From: Penicillus capitatus
Taxonomy: Eukaryota > Chlorophyta
Length of the DNA stretch: 64,000 bases
Reading direction: 5' to 3'
Assembly (NCBI GenBank): GCA_965649825.1
Contig: OZ287708.1
Span: forward strand, 558,001 to 622,000
Made by a program: the position numbers and the translations under genes. Under the pieces are notes generated by a model, which worked only from the letters and a program-made list of their open reading frames with translations, ran no database searches and was not told where the DNA came from. This document shows, piece by piece, positions 47,662-60,908 of the stretch. How positions within the stretch are numbered: position 1 is the stretch's first letter; each line of letters starts with the position of its first letter.

Positions 47662-50240
47662 TCATAAGTTACCTGAATCTTCGTCGTCATCTTCATCCGA
47701 TCGCGCTCTTTTCTTCTCAGCTGCTGTCTCTTGGTCATCCTTCAGCCGCATTTTTCGCATTTTCTACCAAAAATCTGTCAGACAGCAGAGGGATAGTACG
47801 AGTGATTGACCTCGAGGTAAGAGATGACTTCCTCCGTGTCGTTTCCTTGATCTTCCATAAGGCTTTGGATGACATCCCTTGCGAATTCGGGATAGTCCAG
47901 ACAGAGAGACTCCAGTTGATGCTGCAGCATCTGTTCAACCTTGGGAGTGTGTTCTTTGAGCCGGGCAATGGGCTTTTTGGATTCAGGTTTGGGCACAGGT
48001 TCGCCGTTGGTGTCACTCTCAGAATCATCGCTCCCATGGACAGCATTCTGCAGCTTCGTTTCCTTCTCTGTCTCTTCCCCACTCTGGTTCAACTTCCTAA
48101 TGAGCTCTTCCAATTCCCTATGGGCACTAGAAAGAGTGAGATCCATAAAGAGTGAGAATGGAAGACCGGTTAATCAGTGCTGTCTTGAGAAAATCGGCGA
48201 TGTCGGTTTGGCAGACCGGACAGGGCTTCACCACCTGCAGCAAAACAGATATAGATGTACCCGCTCTTTCCTTAAGAATCGTCATCACACTTTTCGAACA
48301 CGTAGTGTTCTTCCCGTCATCTCTGTCCTGTTGATGACATCTTCCATGGAACTGAATTTTGCATCCAAGCACGATTTGCAGAAAGAGTGACCACAGGGTG
48401 TGCTGACAGGACATCTCAATGTCTCTTGGCACATGCGGCATGTGAATTTCTTGAGAAGGCGTTGTGGATCAGGGGCCTACATTTTCTTATCCACTGCTGA
48501 CCTAACTACTTTGCGAGTAGACCATTACTTTTCTGGGTTTGCCTTTTTTAGGAGCTGCATGGGGTGGCTGTTCGCGGGTAAACTCCCACAAGCCTGTGGC
48601 TTTGTTAAAGTCCCTTCCACAATGATACAGGCAATGAAGGGCACTGCATCCTCTGAATGTTCGCACCAGTAAGGGGTGTCACACATTCCGTACACCTTCC
48701 CAGAAGCTTCTTTGATTTCCCTTGTGGCATCGGACGGAACTTCGAGATTCGGAGCGTCTCCAATATCTAAGAGACATTCACAAAGTGTCGCCACTGTGCC
48801 GATAAAGCGGACCTGTAGAGGACCAAGGCGCTGGGGCATTGTCGCAACGCACAAAGAGATACCTATGCATCACACTTTTGTTCGATGATAGGACCAACGA
48901 GAGAGATCACCTGCACATGAGAAATTTCTGTTTGCCTGGTTTCCTCCAGCATCTCAAAATCCTGTAGATGCCGTCGTAACGCACCGGCATCTCAGGAGGA
49001 GGAGCATAGGCTGATCGCTTTTCCTGTATAACCCATTACTGTTACCGAAGCACATGTGCGATCTCGATGCACTGGACCTTGTGTGACCGAACGACACGGA
49101 TCGGCAGTCCTTTGATGCAAGAGACTCGCAATGCCTCATTATACGATTTGAATTCTTGTTCGAATGATTGCGTCTGCACACCGTTTTCGGCATTGTTGAG
49201 ATTGAGGAGGATAACAGGGAATGGGTGTGACTTTGTTCGTTCGTCTGTTTCCGCTGAGATCACGTCCACCACTTCCGGTATACAGAAACCAGTCTCCGTT
49301 GTCCAAGTCATCCTCGTATCCGCCAGACAACACAACGGACTGTGCCCCTGAATGAAGCATGTGCTCTTGATAAAGGCACAGAGATGCTCTCCTTAGCCGA
49401 ACCTCGGTTCGCTTGTCCAGCAATTCCGGCAACGTGTGGAAAATGCGCACCATACTGACGGCAATCCATTCGATCCGCCCACCAGTCTCCAACACAGACA
49501 CCCTGATCAGACAGTCCTTTATGTAGGCCGTAGCCAAAGAGAACGAACTCTGTTGTTTTCTGGATCGTGTTCTGGGAGAATGGGTCCAAACCAATCATTC
49601 GGAACGTTTACCATGATGCGTCCACTGGCAGCATTGGCTCTTCCATTTCGTCGAGCTCTCTCTGTGATGAAGGCTTTCTCTGGTCGGGAATCATTATCCA
49701 TACGCACAAATGGCTTGACTTCCCGCTTCTTCTGGCCCTTCTCCTGTGCCTTTGCCAATCGAATGGCTGTCACCAGCAGCGTATTGACACGCGGATTTGT
49801 CGAGAATTTTTTGGAGTAAGGTGCCCGGCAGGTCGGGCATCTCTCATTTCCTTTGCTCGCCCAGCGATTGAAACACGCTAAACAGAAGTTGTGTTGACAG
49901 GGTGCCTGGGTAGCAGCACTTTTCTCAGGCATAGTGATCTAAAAGCAATGGCGGCGCTCACTGTCACTGGCCGATCGCACACCGACAGACAGATCGTGCA
50001 CTTGAGGGTCTCTTCCACGGGATCTTCTTCGGTTTCGCTCTCTATAATGGCCCATGTGCAAACAATCGGCCGAGGATCTACAGATCGATCAGTACTGTGA
50101 TGTTCAGAGGCGTCGTCTGGTGCCGTCTTGGCAGCGTCTGGCATCATGAGCTTCTGACGAGCTTCCGATTTCTCCGTCTCACTCAATGACGCGTCCTGCA
50201 TGATCGCAAGGATGCGTGTACGCAGCTCTATGTCGTCCAT
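47662..50240 (-). CDS. VIM/ORTHRUS-like RING-SRA-RING E3 ligase with C-terminal CUE-like domain
   Basis: The start MDDIELRTRILAIMQDASLS has no PHD finger. RING 1: LKCTICLSVCDRPVT spliced (57-bp intron) to APCQHNFCLACFNRW and CPTCRAPYSKKF. The plant-specific link DSRPEKAFITERARRNGRAN, ANAASGRIMVNVPNDWFGPI precedes the SRA domain: HFPHVAGIAGQ, VVLSGGYEDDLDNGDWFLYT, GSGGRDLSGNRRTNK, EALRVSCIKGLPIRVVRSHK and VRYDGIYRILRCW. RING 2 ends MTCPVCQTDIADFLKTALIN, spliced to RAHRELEELIRKLNQ. The tail adds LESLCLDYPEFARDVIQSLM, with a CUE/UBA-like pattern, and a basic-acidic end. VIM proteins read hemimethylated CG via SRA and keep DNA methylation with MET1. About nine exons; the last few codons could be changed by one more intron. 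Confidence 0.87.
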
Positions 50241-50439
50241 TTCGAACGAGAGTCGTCACGTCGCGCCGCCGCGTCGACTGTCAGTTGCGCGTTGTGATTC
50301 TTATTCGACGTCGATGCTGACAGAAACGTCAAAATCACGCGCAGCGAACTGCTTCGTCGGAAACGACGAAGAAAACGTCTTAGCCAAATGTTCGTTAACA
50401 AAATGGTCGTCATTAAGAGATTCTCGTCATTCGACGATC

Positions 50440-53400
50440 ATGAGATCGCAGGTGCGACGTCGAATCGCAACGGCGCTGCAGCAAGGCGCCGCTTTCAGAT
50501 GTATGTCTTCCGATGCGAAAGGAAATGGACACGGTACACCACTGGAAACACTGCCGCCGATGGTGGCGCCAAAAGCGGCGGGGAGAGGACGGTCGAGTCA
50601 GTTAGCTGAAGATCTAGGGCTCAAACTTGATCCGGCAAAAGAAGCGCAGAAGCTTGCCAAATCTATGCCGCAAGTCACGCAATCGATGCCTGGGCTGCGA
50701 GGCGGAACGAGAGATCAGGTGAAAGAAACACGATCGACTATCCGTGTCGTAGAAGGCCAAAGCTCAAGCGGGCAATACAACTTTGAGCGTCTCTCAGGTC
50801 CTCAAAGACAGGGACCTCCGCCGATCACACACCTAGGCGACAAAAAGGCAGCGAAGAAACTCTCACCAGAGACAGCAGATACGCTACAAATCCGGCAGGA
50901 GCATCCTAAAATGCAACAAGAACGCACACAAGTGAAGCAGGATCCTCCCCGGACACAGCATGATCGCACACAAGTCCGGCAAAAGCAACAACAAGTGGAG
51001 CAAGATCATCCGCAAACGCAGCACGATCGTTCACAGATAGAACAAGAGCAGCCGGTCGTGCAGCAGGATCGCAAACAAGCGCGACGAAAGCGACGACAAG
51101 TGAAGCAGGATCCTCCCCAGACGCAGCATGAGCGTCAGGAAATACAGCAAGAGCGTTTGCGGGTGGAACAAGAGCGCCTGGAACTACAGCAAGAACGTCT
51201 GCGAGTGGAACAAGAGCGCCAGAAAATTCAACAAGAGCGTCTGCAAATACAGCAACAGCGACAGGAACTTCAGCAAGAGCAACCACAAGTGCAACAAGCA
51301 CATCATTTGTCAGAGTTTCGCTCTCAGAAGAAGGTGCAGAGAAGAGACGACGATAAATCTACATTGGTCGAAAAGGTTGCTTTATCAGATACTTCTCCTC
51401 AGTCCAGTCGCATAGCGTGTTGTACAGGATCAAGTTAGACTTGCACTGCCACTCAAAAAACAGCCACCCTCAAAAGCAACTGTCAGAAGAGCAACAGACA
51501 CGAATATAACACAGGAAGAACGACCAATCGTGGCTAGGAAGGTTTATTTTTAAACGTTGTCTCCCTTAGCACATAACGTGCATTGCAGAGGGCACCAAAG
51601 ACGAGTGCTGCTGCCGTCCCCTCTGTCGCTGCACTACAGAAGAAACCTAAACGCCAGTCAGTAGCTCGGCGTGTTCAGGCAGAGTTAGAGTGGGCAGAAG
51701 AGTTGATGCCAAGAAAGGAACAACTGATAGCAGCAGAGGAGCTATGGGCTGCGGAACTGGTTCCCCGCGCAGAACCAGAAATTCCAAAATCTCCCGTCGA
51801 GGATTGGCTGGACGAATTGTCACCTGCTGCAGCCATTGCTGCTGTGAGAAATGTCTCATTGGATGTCGTTAAGCTCGAATCGCGCATGCCTCATTCAATA
51901 ACGCCAAAGGTTACATTGCAATAATTGGAAGACGGTAAAGGGGATGATTAGTCACTTTAGGTCACTCCATCTATTAGAGTACCTACAGCTCCAGTGCACA
52001 AAGGGTACCAAGAGGAGATGGAGGAGGTTGAGGAGACGATTCCAATGAGAGATATCGCCGCGCGAGTGGTTGTCGATGAGATTTCTAGAGAAGATGACAT
52101 CGGCGAAGAGACAGAGGGCATACCTGAACGTCATTGATCTGCTCATAGAATCCAGCTGATATCTTCTCTTTTGAAGGAGGCGTCACTGAATCAAGAACGG
52201 AAGAGGTGGATGAAAGTGACATATCAACGGAGACTGATGAAGAGATCTTGTCGAAGATGGACTCAGAAACGGACCTAGAACCAATATCAGAGGGTGTGTG
52301 CAGATAGATCAGCCTTTCCAAACAAATGCTGCATTCGAACAGGTGAAGTGACAGATGAAGAAAGAAATGTGTCACAGGAACAAGACATCGTTGCCGAAAC
52401 CATTGACAAAGAGACCACAGTCGAAGAAGTGGAAGAAGACACCTTGTCCGAAAGTGCGCGACTCCGAGAGGGTCTTCTTGGCATCATTTCTTTCATACAG
52501 GAGAAGTGGGGGAAGAAAAGACACTATTTGATCAAGGCATGACCACTGAAACAGTTGCAGCTACAGAAGAAACACTTCCAGAAGTGACAGAAGAGGCCGA
52601 AGTGGAAAAGACAGAGATTTCTGACAGTATCTTCGATGCGAGAAGCAATTCGCAGAGATCATTTCTATTCATCCAGGAGTTGCCATGACAGACAGCTTCA
52701 CGGTTCAAGAAACGAGACCACATGAAAAACGACATCATCATGTTCCTGACCAGACTCCATCTGCACAGATATTGGGCGGCGCGGTTGAGGAATATGTCAT
52801 TGACGATCCTACGTCGAAGACAGGAAAAGTGTGGTTGATAACTTCAGAGACTCGAAAATGCAAATCATTCAAATTCTCCGTGCGTTGTAGGTTATCGTTC
52901 AGTTCGATGAAGAAGAGCCATTCGATGAAGAACTGGAAAAATCAAGTCCACCATCTCCTCCTGAGGTAGGATCACTGCTATCGTCTATCATCACAGCGAT
53001 CGTGCCGTTAAGGTGGCCAAGAAAATGCCAGATGAAGATGGCCTTTCAGTTTCTCCGGCAACACCGCAAGTGAATGAAGATGAACGTCCATTTCAAGTCA
53101 GTGGGGATGCAAAAAGAGACGACCCTGTAGCCTGGCGTTGATCTTATATCTAACTAAGCTGAATTGTGTGACTGTTTTTGTTAGATGGAGCACTTAGAGG
53201 ATGACACAACACAATTCGACTCGACTCCATTTCCTGAGAAAGAAGTTCTGAAAGACGAGTCTATACCTTCAGAACCCGTTTCAGTTCCCGCGGAGATGCC
53301 AAAGGACAGGTCTTTTCAATTAAATTCAGCAGAAACGACGACAGAGGTATTGGAAGATAGCACCGCGCCATTCGACTCAAGTCCATTGCCCAAGGAGGAG

Positions 53401-54035
53401 GTTTTGAAGGACGAGTCCGTCCCAGCAGAACGGGCTCCGCTTCCCACAGAGATCTTAAGAGACGAGTCCGTCCCAGCAGAATCGGCCCCCGTTCCCACAG
53501 AGATCTTAAGAGACGAGTCCGTCCCAGCAGAATCGGCCCCCGTTTCCACAGAGATCTTAAGAGACGAGTCCGTTCCATCAGACTCGATAGAAATGACTGC
53601 AGAAACATTGAAAGACGATACAATACATTCAGACGCAGCACCAGTCCTTGAAGACAAATCCTTGCCAGAGCATCAGATTCCTGTATTTCCAGTAGCTGCT
53701 GTTTGCGACTTCTATCGTCGACTGCGGGATTTTAGGAACAGACAGGCATAAAAGAGGAAAGAATGGCGAAAGAACTGCCGACTGCTGAAGACATTCCTGT
53801 GCAGTCTGCTGCTGGTCTTGATCCAGTGATCCTCATATCCCATTCTCAACACTCTGTGTGTAGGGTGGTGGCTTGAGATACGCGACATTATCAGCAAACA
53901 GAAAGACATTCCGCCTCCAACAGAAATGTCCATGGAGAAGACACACGAGCAACCGGAACAGACCCAACCATTTCCCTCTGTTCCGCAAATCCAAACCCGT
54001 AACAACCTCGCAGCTATGCATTGCTGCCTTTTCTG
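50440..54035 (+). CDS. Low-complexity Gln/Glu-rich protein with mitochondrial-type leader
   Basis: Start MRSQVRRRIATALQQGAAFR, followed by CMSSDAKG, looks like a mitochondrial presequence. The next 300 residues turn into an Arg/Gln/Glu repeat (QQERLRVEQERLELQQERLR type) typical of a long single helix. Further exons (51583-51924 and others to 54035) are acidic and Ser/Pro-rich, with 17-residue repeats near 53410-53580. They end SVPQIQTRNNLAAMHCCLF. No known domain. Joining the acidic exons to the first exon is an inference from strand, spacing and similar composition. Two genes are possible. Confidence 0.4.
53395..53590 (+). repeat. 51-bp coding repeat, about four copies
   Basis: Tandem units encode variants of RDESVPAESAPVPTEIL (51 bp each), nearly identical at DNA level. 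A more diverged copy lies upstream around 53245. Confidence 0.85.
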
Positions 54036-54090
54036 AATCTAAGCTTTTTTAGCAACAACTGGCATAACTGTCGATTCTGGTCTAGCGTCC

Positions 54091-55583
54091 ATGCTGCAAG
54101 GTCTCATGCGAGATGACGAAGAAAAGAAAAAGAGCACTCCTGTGATCATTTTCGCATATCCATTCACTCTTCATTTGTACTCCTAGACGATGACTGGCAT
54201 GGCGTTGATGGAGAATCTGGGATGGAAGAAGCCGGAAGGTAGAAATCAGCCAACGGTATCTGTGTCAATTGTGAAGCATTCCTCTAGAAGAAACAAAGCC
54301 ACCTCCACCTGGTGTACCTGTTCCTGGATCGCCCTCTGTTGGATGGTGGAAAACGAAGGGACCTATTCAGAGTGCACTCGCCGAACGTCTTGGATGGGCA
54401 GAGCAACCCGAACAATCGCAGTCGTATTTTGACACTATGGAGGTCTCTCCTACTTCATAACCCGAGAGACTCCTTACCATTTCTCTTCAGGATGACGAGC
54501 GCGGCAGTGACCGACAAAGGCGTCAGAGAGGAGGTTCTCTGCGCACAAAGGATGCCTATGGCCGTCTAAAAGTGCGCACAGCTGAAGATCGGCGACAACG
54601 CGCCATGGTTTATTCGCCAACAACCTTCTGCATCTCTTCTCATCTCCTTTGCTTCAGATGAGTGGGCGTGCCATGGAGATGGCGCTCGAAGGTCGATTGG
54701 ACGAGTTTGATCCTGAGAGCTATACAGAACCTGAAATCGAAACATTCGTTGTGGCGGCACCTTTCCGGCCAAGACGTGGCAGAGGTTCTCACTCTTTTTC
54801 GGCAGTCAAGGGATGCGAATGTGGCGTGCAGTGCGTGGCGGATTCCGAGGGAGAGGTCGAGGGCGAAGGAGCCGTGAAAGACAGGGTGTTCCCAACCTCT
54901 TTAAACAGGAAGAGATCTCCCAGAAGCCCGAAGTTATGGCCGCTCCACATCAGGAAGAGGATTACTATCATCCCGATGTCCTCTCTCGTCTGGGTATAAA
55001 ACTAACACAGCATGAACTGATGGACCTCGAGACTACGATACAGGTCACTCTATTTCGCAGCACTGTATAGAGATGTCACACTTTTGCATGTTTAGTCTCT
55101 TGTGGCACCGTCAATGAATTTCCAAACGACAGAACCCACTCCTTGGTCACAGCTGAACAGCGTCTCTCGCCTTCAGTACTTGGAGAAGAACAAAGGCCGT
55201 ATTCGTGCAGTGATGGAGGCATCTGGTTTTGCCTTTCCCGAAGAGAGATGGGAACAGATCAAGAGAAATGCCGTTCGAGATATGCACGACTACACTCGTA
55301 AAGAACAACGGCGTCAATCACATTTCGGTGTATCCACCTTCAAGAATGTCAAGGTATCTTGCCGACCCTCACACGCTCTCCCTTCCCTCCAGCAATTCTC
55401 TTTCAGAAGGAAGAAGCCTTTCTGATGGGACTGCTCGATGCTCAAGTTTCGAAGGAGAGTCCACTGCATTCACACATGATGATGGCTATGTCAACATTGC
55501 AGTCGAACCCTGATTGGTCTTTCGCCGAGAAGAAGAAGTTCATCGAGCTAGCTCAGGCGTTTCAGCAATCGGGCGATGTGTGA
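54091..55583 (+). CDS. G-patch-like, RGG-rich protein, unknown
   Basis: Exons read MLQGLMRDDEEKKKSTP, then TMTGMALMENLGWKKPE (G-patch-like start), then PPPPGVPVPGSPSVGWWKTK and SALAERLGWAEQPEQSQSYF, then DDERGSDRQRRQRGGSLRTK, MALEGRLDEFDPESYTEPEI, an RGG box (RGGFRGRGRGRR), YHPDVLSRLGIKLTQHELMD, NSVSRLQYLEKNKGRIRAVM and a helical tail ending IELAQAFQQSGDV. Introns are about 45-65 bp. The mix of G-patch-like and RGG elements suggests RNA binding. No named family could be fixed. Whether it is separate from the upstream low-complexity gene is not certain. Confidence 0.5.
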
Positions 55584-55652
55584 CAAGACGTCTTTGAATC
55601 GCGACGTGACAACGAAGCCGTTCGCAACGCAAACGGCAGAGCCTCGACCGCG

Positions 55653-57154
55653 ATGAGCGCCGCCGAATCGCTGTCGGTTGGAAGTGTCGCATCTATCGCC
55701 AGTCAGGTGCAATACGTTTCCGCTTTTCTGTGGCGCAGTACTCTCTCATTCGACCGCATTCGACGCGAGAAGTGTCTTCTTCTGAGCTCTGTTCACTGTC
55801 ACAGGAAGGTGGTTTGAGTCAGACGTCAGCCGCCTTGTCACACCATGGTGCTTTTGGTGCAGCAGCTGCCCTATCGACGACACAACCTTCTGTCGTCTCT
55901 AACGCCAATGAAACAGCCCTCTCTGCTGTACACGAAGGTCACACTGCTGTAGAATGGACGTTTTCTCACACCTTTTGCATTCCAGATGCGAGTCCGGACC
56001 ACAATTCTGGACAACAACACCAGACACTGAATGTACGTATGTATTGACGACATCCAACAGGGATGATGTTGGTGGTGATGCGAGTAGGGGCTGGGAGGGA
56101 GAGGTCGTCAAGGGGAGAGTCGTGATGTGACGTATGATATTCAAGCAGCTGTTCGTCCAGTGGGGGGACCAGGCGTCGTGGGACTAGAGTCCAACATAGC
56201 TGCGATACTTTCCTCGGTGGGCAATGACGGAGCATCAACTGTCTCCCAAGTACTCACCCACCACGTGTCATCCGAAGCTGTCTATTTCTAATAAAGTGCG
56301 ATTTCTGTGTTTAGATCTTACAGGGAGAAAGCGCGATTTCCGAGAGGTCCGTAAATAAAACAGTACATCAGAGCGCACAGAGACCACGCAATCATCATAT
56401 GGAAACCCGACTCATGACACGGGCATTGCTGGCACCAACTGTCGTCCTGAATCCCCTGCGACAAGGCCAACCAACGCAGGCACCCGATGCCCTTGCTGAC
56501 CAGGTGATCTCTCTTTAATGCTGTATCTGCAAATAGATGGAATGCAGAACGGGTCATTGTGCTCCTTGGCGCAGTCGAACTCCATCACTACCCTGACATC
56601 ATTAGAGGTATGGCATTCGATGATGGGTAAGATTTGGTTGAGAGATGGGTGCTTTGTGCTTAGGGATTCGATGATGAAGTAGAAAGCCGTTCAGGAGCAG
56701 TGGTGACATCCGGAGTGCTTTCTGGACCGCCGGTCTCTCAATTGAACCTCACTGAGATTCCGATGCATCCCGCTGTCTGTCTACGCATCCATTCTTGATC
56801 TCTCTCACTCGATGTCCGTGTGCATCTCAGATTCAGCACAGCAATTCTGCCGCATCGGCACTGGAACATCCACAGAGAGGGCATACATGGCCACGGGCGG
56901 GAGATATGAATGGCATGACTCGACAGAATACAGCAAATGAGATCAGCGATGCGTCTCCGATGCATGAAGCTGGACAGACATCCGTCGGTGTACTGCCATC
57001 CGAAAGCATCACTGTTGCACATAGTGGATCTGTTCATTACCAACAGGGCTCTCTTGTTGGGTCCAATGAAGCCGTCGAGTCATCTCCGGCGCGACAAGTG
57101 AAAGCATCACGGACGACAGACACATGTCTGCTCAACACATGGTGTGCATGGTAG
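55653..57154 (+). CDS. Ser/Gln/His-rich low-complexity protein, unknown
   Basis: Start MSAAESLSVGSVASIASQ, then after a 32-bp intron YSLIRPHSTREVSSSELCSL, EGGLSQTSAALSHHGAFGAA and AHEGHTAVEW-like segments. A later part reads QIQHSNSAASALEHPQRG and ends TTDTCLLNTWCAW. Only the first 130 codons are well supported. The exons after 56040 are tentative. No domain recognised. Confidence 0.35.
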
Positions 57155-57485
57155 GCTTCTCTATCTGTCCATCAGCCACTGGAACCTGTGTCAGAGATGG
57201 ACCGACAGGATCATCATCACTTCGGTACGATCCATCAACACGTGCGATGTCGTCCGCTGTTGTATGAAGTGATGATGTAGCAGGTATGAAGCGCAAAGAC
57301 GTGCCATTTGATGGAAATCATTCGGGAAAGAGGCGTCACTAGCATAAGATGTCGTCTCATTCTTAGTACCTTGAGTTTCAAGATTGCTTCTATCAATTGA
57401 GTTCCTTATGAAAAGAATGGATTTGTTAAGAGGTAACGACAACTGGGTGTATGGATCGCTTAACATGAGCATCCAACAATCGCTT
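57155..57485. other. Intergenic, converging 3' ends
   Basis: About 330 bp between the low-complexity gene (plus) and lipoamide dehydrogenase (minus). No coding signal seen. Confidence 0.4.
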
Positions 57486-59194
<1,709 letters not shown>

Positions 59195-59209
59195 ATTGGA
59201 GAACAATGA
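59195..59209. promoter_or_regulatory. Minimal gap between divergent start codons (E3 / VMA21)
   Basis: 15 bp lie between the two ATGs. If VMA21 instead starts at the in-frame ATG near 59270 the gap is about 75 bp. Either way the two 5' transcripts must overlap or start almost at the codon. Confidence 0.5.
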
Positions 59210-59650
59210 ATGAGTCAGACAACTCCAATCAACAAAGAGCGGATTTTGGCAAAGTGTCGCTGTCAAGTCATGCGCATTGCAACGTCGTCCGCCGCGGCTC
59301 TGGTGACCTTCTCTGTCCTCTTGCCGATTCTGCCCATTGCAACCTTCTACACCATTTACTACGGTGCACTAGACGGCAAGGATTCCTGCACGCACACTTC
59401 CTAGCGAACGAACAAACACAGGGGTGTTAGCGACGTTACCTATTCCACCATTAACACCCTCGGTCCGTGGTCTCGTCAGCGCATTATCGGCCGTCGGCGT
59501 TGTTAATCTGGTGAGATGTCGGGTTGGTGCACACGAGATGTTAACGTGGTTCGTGTGCAGATCGTGTGTGCGTTCGTTTGTGTTGCCTATACAGAAAGAG
59601 CTCCATCCGAAAGCGTCGCTGTCGAAGACCCCGACAAAAAACGCGATTGA
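59210..59650 (+). CDS. VMA21: VMA21-like V-ATPase assembly chaperone
   Basis: Exons 59210-59363, 59422-59510 and 59561-59650 give 110 aa. Two membrane helices (SSAAALVTFSVLLPILPIAT and VRGLVSALSAVGVV spliced to NLIVCAFVCVAY) are joined by a short Pro-rich loop. The C-terminus is acidic and ends DKKRD, a KKxx-type ER retrieval signal as in yeast and animal Vma21. Size, two helices and the dilysine tail together support VMA21, which helps assemble the V0 sector in the ER. Sequence identity is low, as usual for this family. The stop TGA (59648-59650) is 2 nt before the next gene's ATG. Confidence 0.72.
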
Positions 59651-59652
59651 GA

Positions 59653-60409
59653 ATGGATCGGAACGACCTCACACAGCGTCGCGGATTCTTGGAACAACGT
59701 CTCTCGACCCTACTGCAAGAAGAGGAGCCGTTAGATGAATATCAACAAGAAGAGGTAGTACAGACAATGGCCACCCTGCAATCCTATCACGATGTATGGT
59801 GGACGGTAAGATCCTCGTCTGCGATCTCTGCGTGGTATGGAGGGCGATGCTGTGGGCAGAGATCCTTCTCAATCTTATCCTTAGCAATGAGTGTGGCGTT
59901 CTTTGCAGATGCTGTCTATCAACTCTGCTTCCCCTTCACAACGGTAAGTGTCGGATGCCAGCGACATGCACTGAGATGATCTGCAGAAGCGGCATGGAGT
60001 GTGGGAACCTTTTCTCTCTCCGTTGGCATTGGCTGTATGTGAAGGGACATTTGCACTCTGTCTGCTTTTCTGTGGCATTGCTGTCTTGCTGAGAGGGCGA
60101 AAGAAAAAAGAAGGCATGGTCATCGATGACATTGCCTGAATACAACTCATGTATGTCTTAGGTTTCTTGTGGACGCCTATGAGTGTCGTCCTGATCTGCT
60201 GCAGTTTCTTCTCGCTGTACATGATCAGCTGTGCTGTGGGAGAGAGTCGAGTTCGCAATCTGAGTTGGTTGCGTATGGAGTTGCTTTGGCTGCCTGTGCT
60301 GCCAACGTGCTATTGCCTGTTGATCTATTACGTCATCAGCTTACTTGATCATACCTTCAAAGGCGTCGAAAAACTTCGAGAAACAAAATACGTATTTAAA
60401 GCAGTGTAA
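59653..60409 (+). CDS. Multi-pass membrane protein, unknown
   Basis: Start MDRNDLTQRRGFLEQRLSTL, a cytosolic coiled segment to SYHDVWWT. Then membrane helices: LAMSVAFFADAVYQLCFPFT, LALAVCEGTFALCLLFCGIA, MSVVLICCSFFSLYMISCAV and LLWLPVLPTCYCLLIYYVIS. The protein ends KLRETKYVFKAV. Introns near 59808-59872, 59941-59982 and one before 60162 whose phase I could not settle. No family recognised. Its ATG follows the VMA21 stop after two bases on the same strand. Confidence 0.55.
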
Positions 60410-60908
60410 AACCCTACAGAACGGCGGCGCACAGAAAGCTTGAGCCTTATTTGACAGGACAATTAGTCGTCGACCTGAAGCGCGCTGACGTGCACGCCGT
60501 CGTGTCGATTCCCATCAGCCGCGGCGAATCTACTAACCGATGACGCGTTGTTGTGGGCGGATCCAATGAGCGCGGACAATAAACGGAACCGCGTCCGCGT
60601 CTGATTCAGAACGCTAAGCGAAAGACAACGCAAGGCAGGGAATATCGTGACGGTACATGCCATGCATGTGTACCCTCTTGTTGCGTGGTCCCCTTCGTCC
60701 GGACGGTTCCGTCGATTTAGCGCGTATAATTTTGCTGTGTTGGACGTGTTCGCTTTGTGCGCTGAAACGATGAACTCTGCAAACAGCAAGGGTGAGTAAA
60801 GAATAAACAGTTTCGTGTTTAGCGAGACGGGACCGAGGCCCGTTGCCTCGTAGACTTTCGGATAAGGCCACGAACCATTATACTACGCGATATGTCTAGG
60901 AACGAGAC
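60410..60908. other. Intergenic, possible 5' exons of the next gene
   Basis: A plus-strand ATG near 60771 (MNSANSK) precedes a GTGAGT donor, and a T-rich acceptor lies just before 60925. This region may therefore hold a 5' exon of the basic protein gene, but the phases do not match cleanly. No other gene seen. Confidence 0.3.

Noticed and set aside
59364-59421. GC-AG intron in the VMA21 gene
   Set aside because: A GT donor 12 bp upstream gives the same phase and a normal GT-AG intron.
60836-60905. tRNA-like sequence on the minus strand (TAGTATAATGGTT... with a 5-bp hairpin like a T arm)
   Set aside because: The A-box-like part is good, but the T-loop is not TTCRANN and the 5' and 3' ends do not pair as an acceptor stem.
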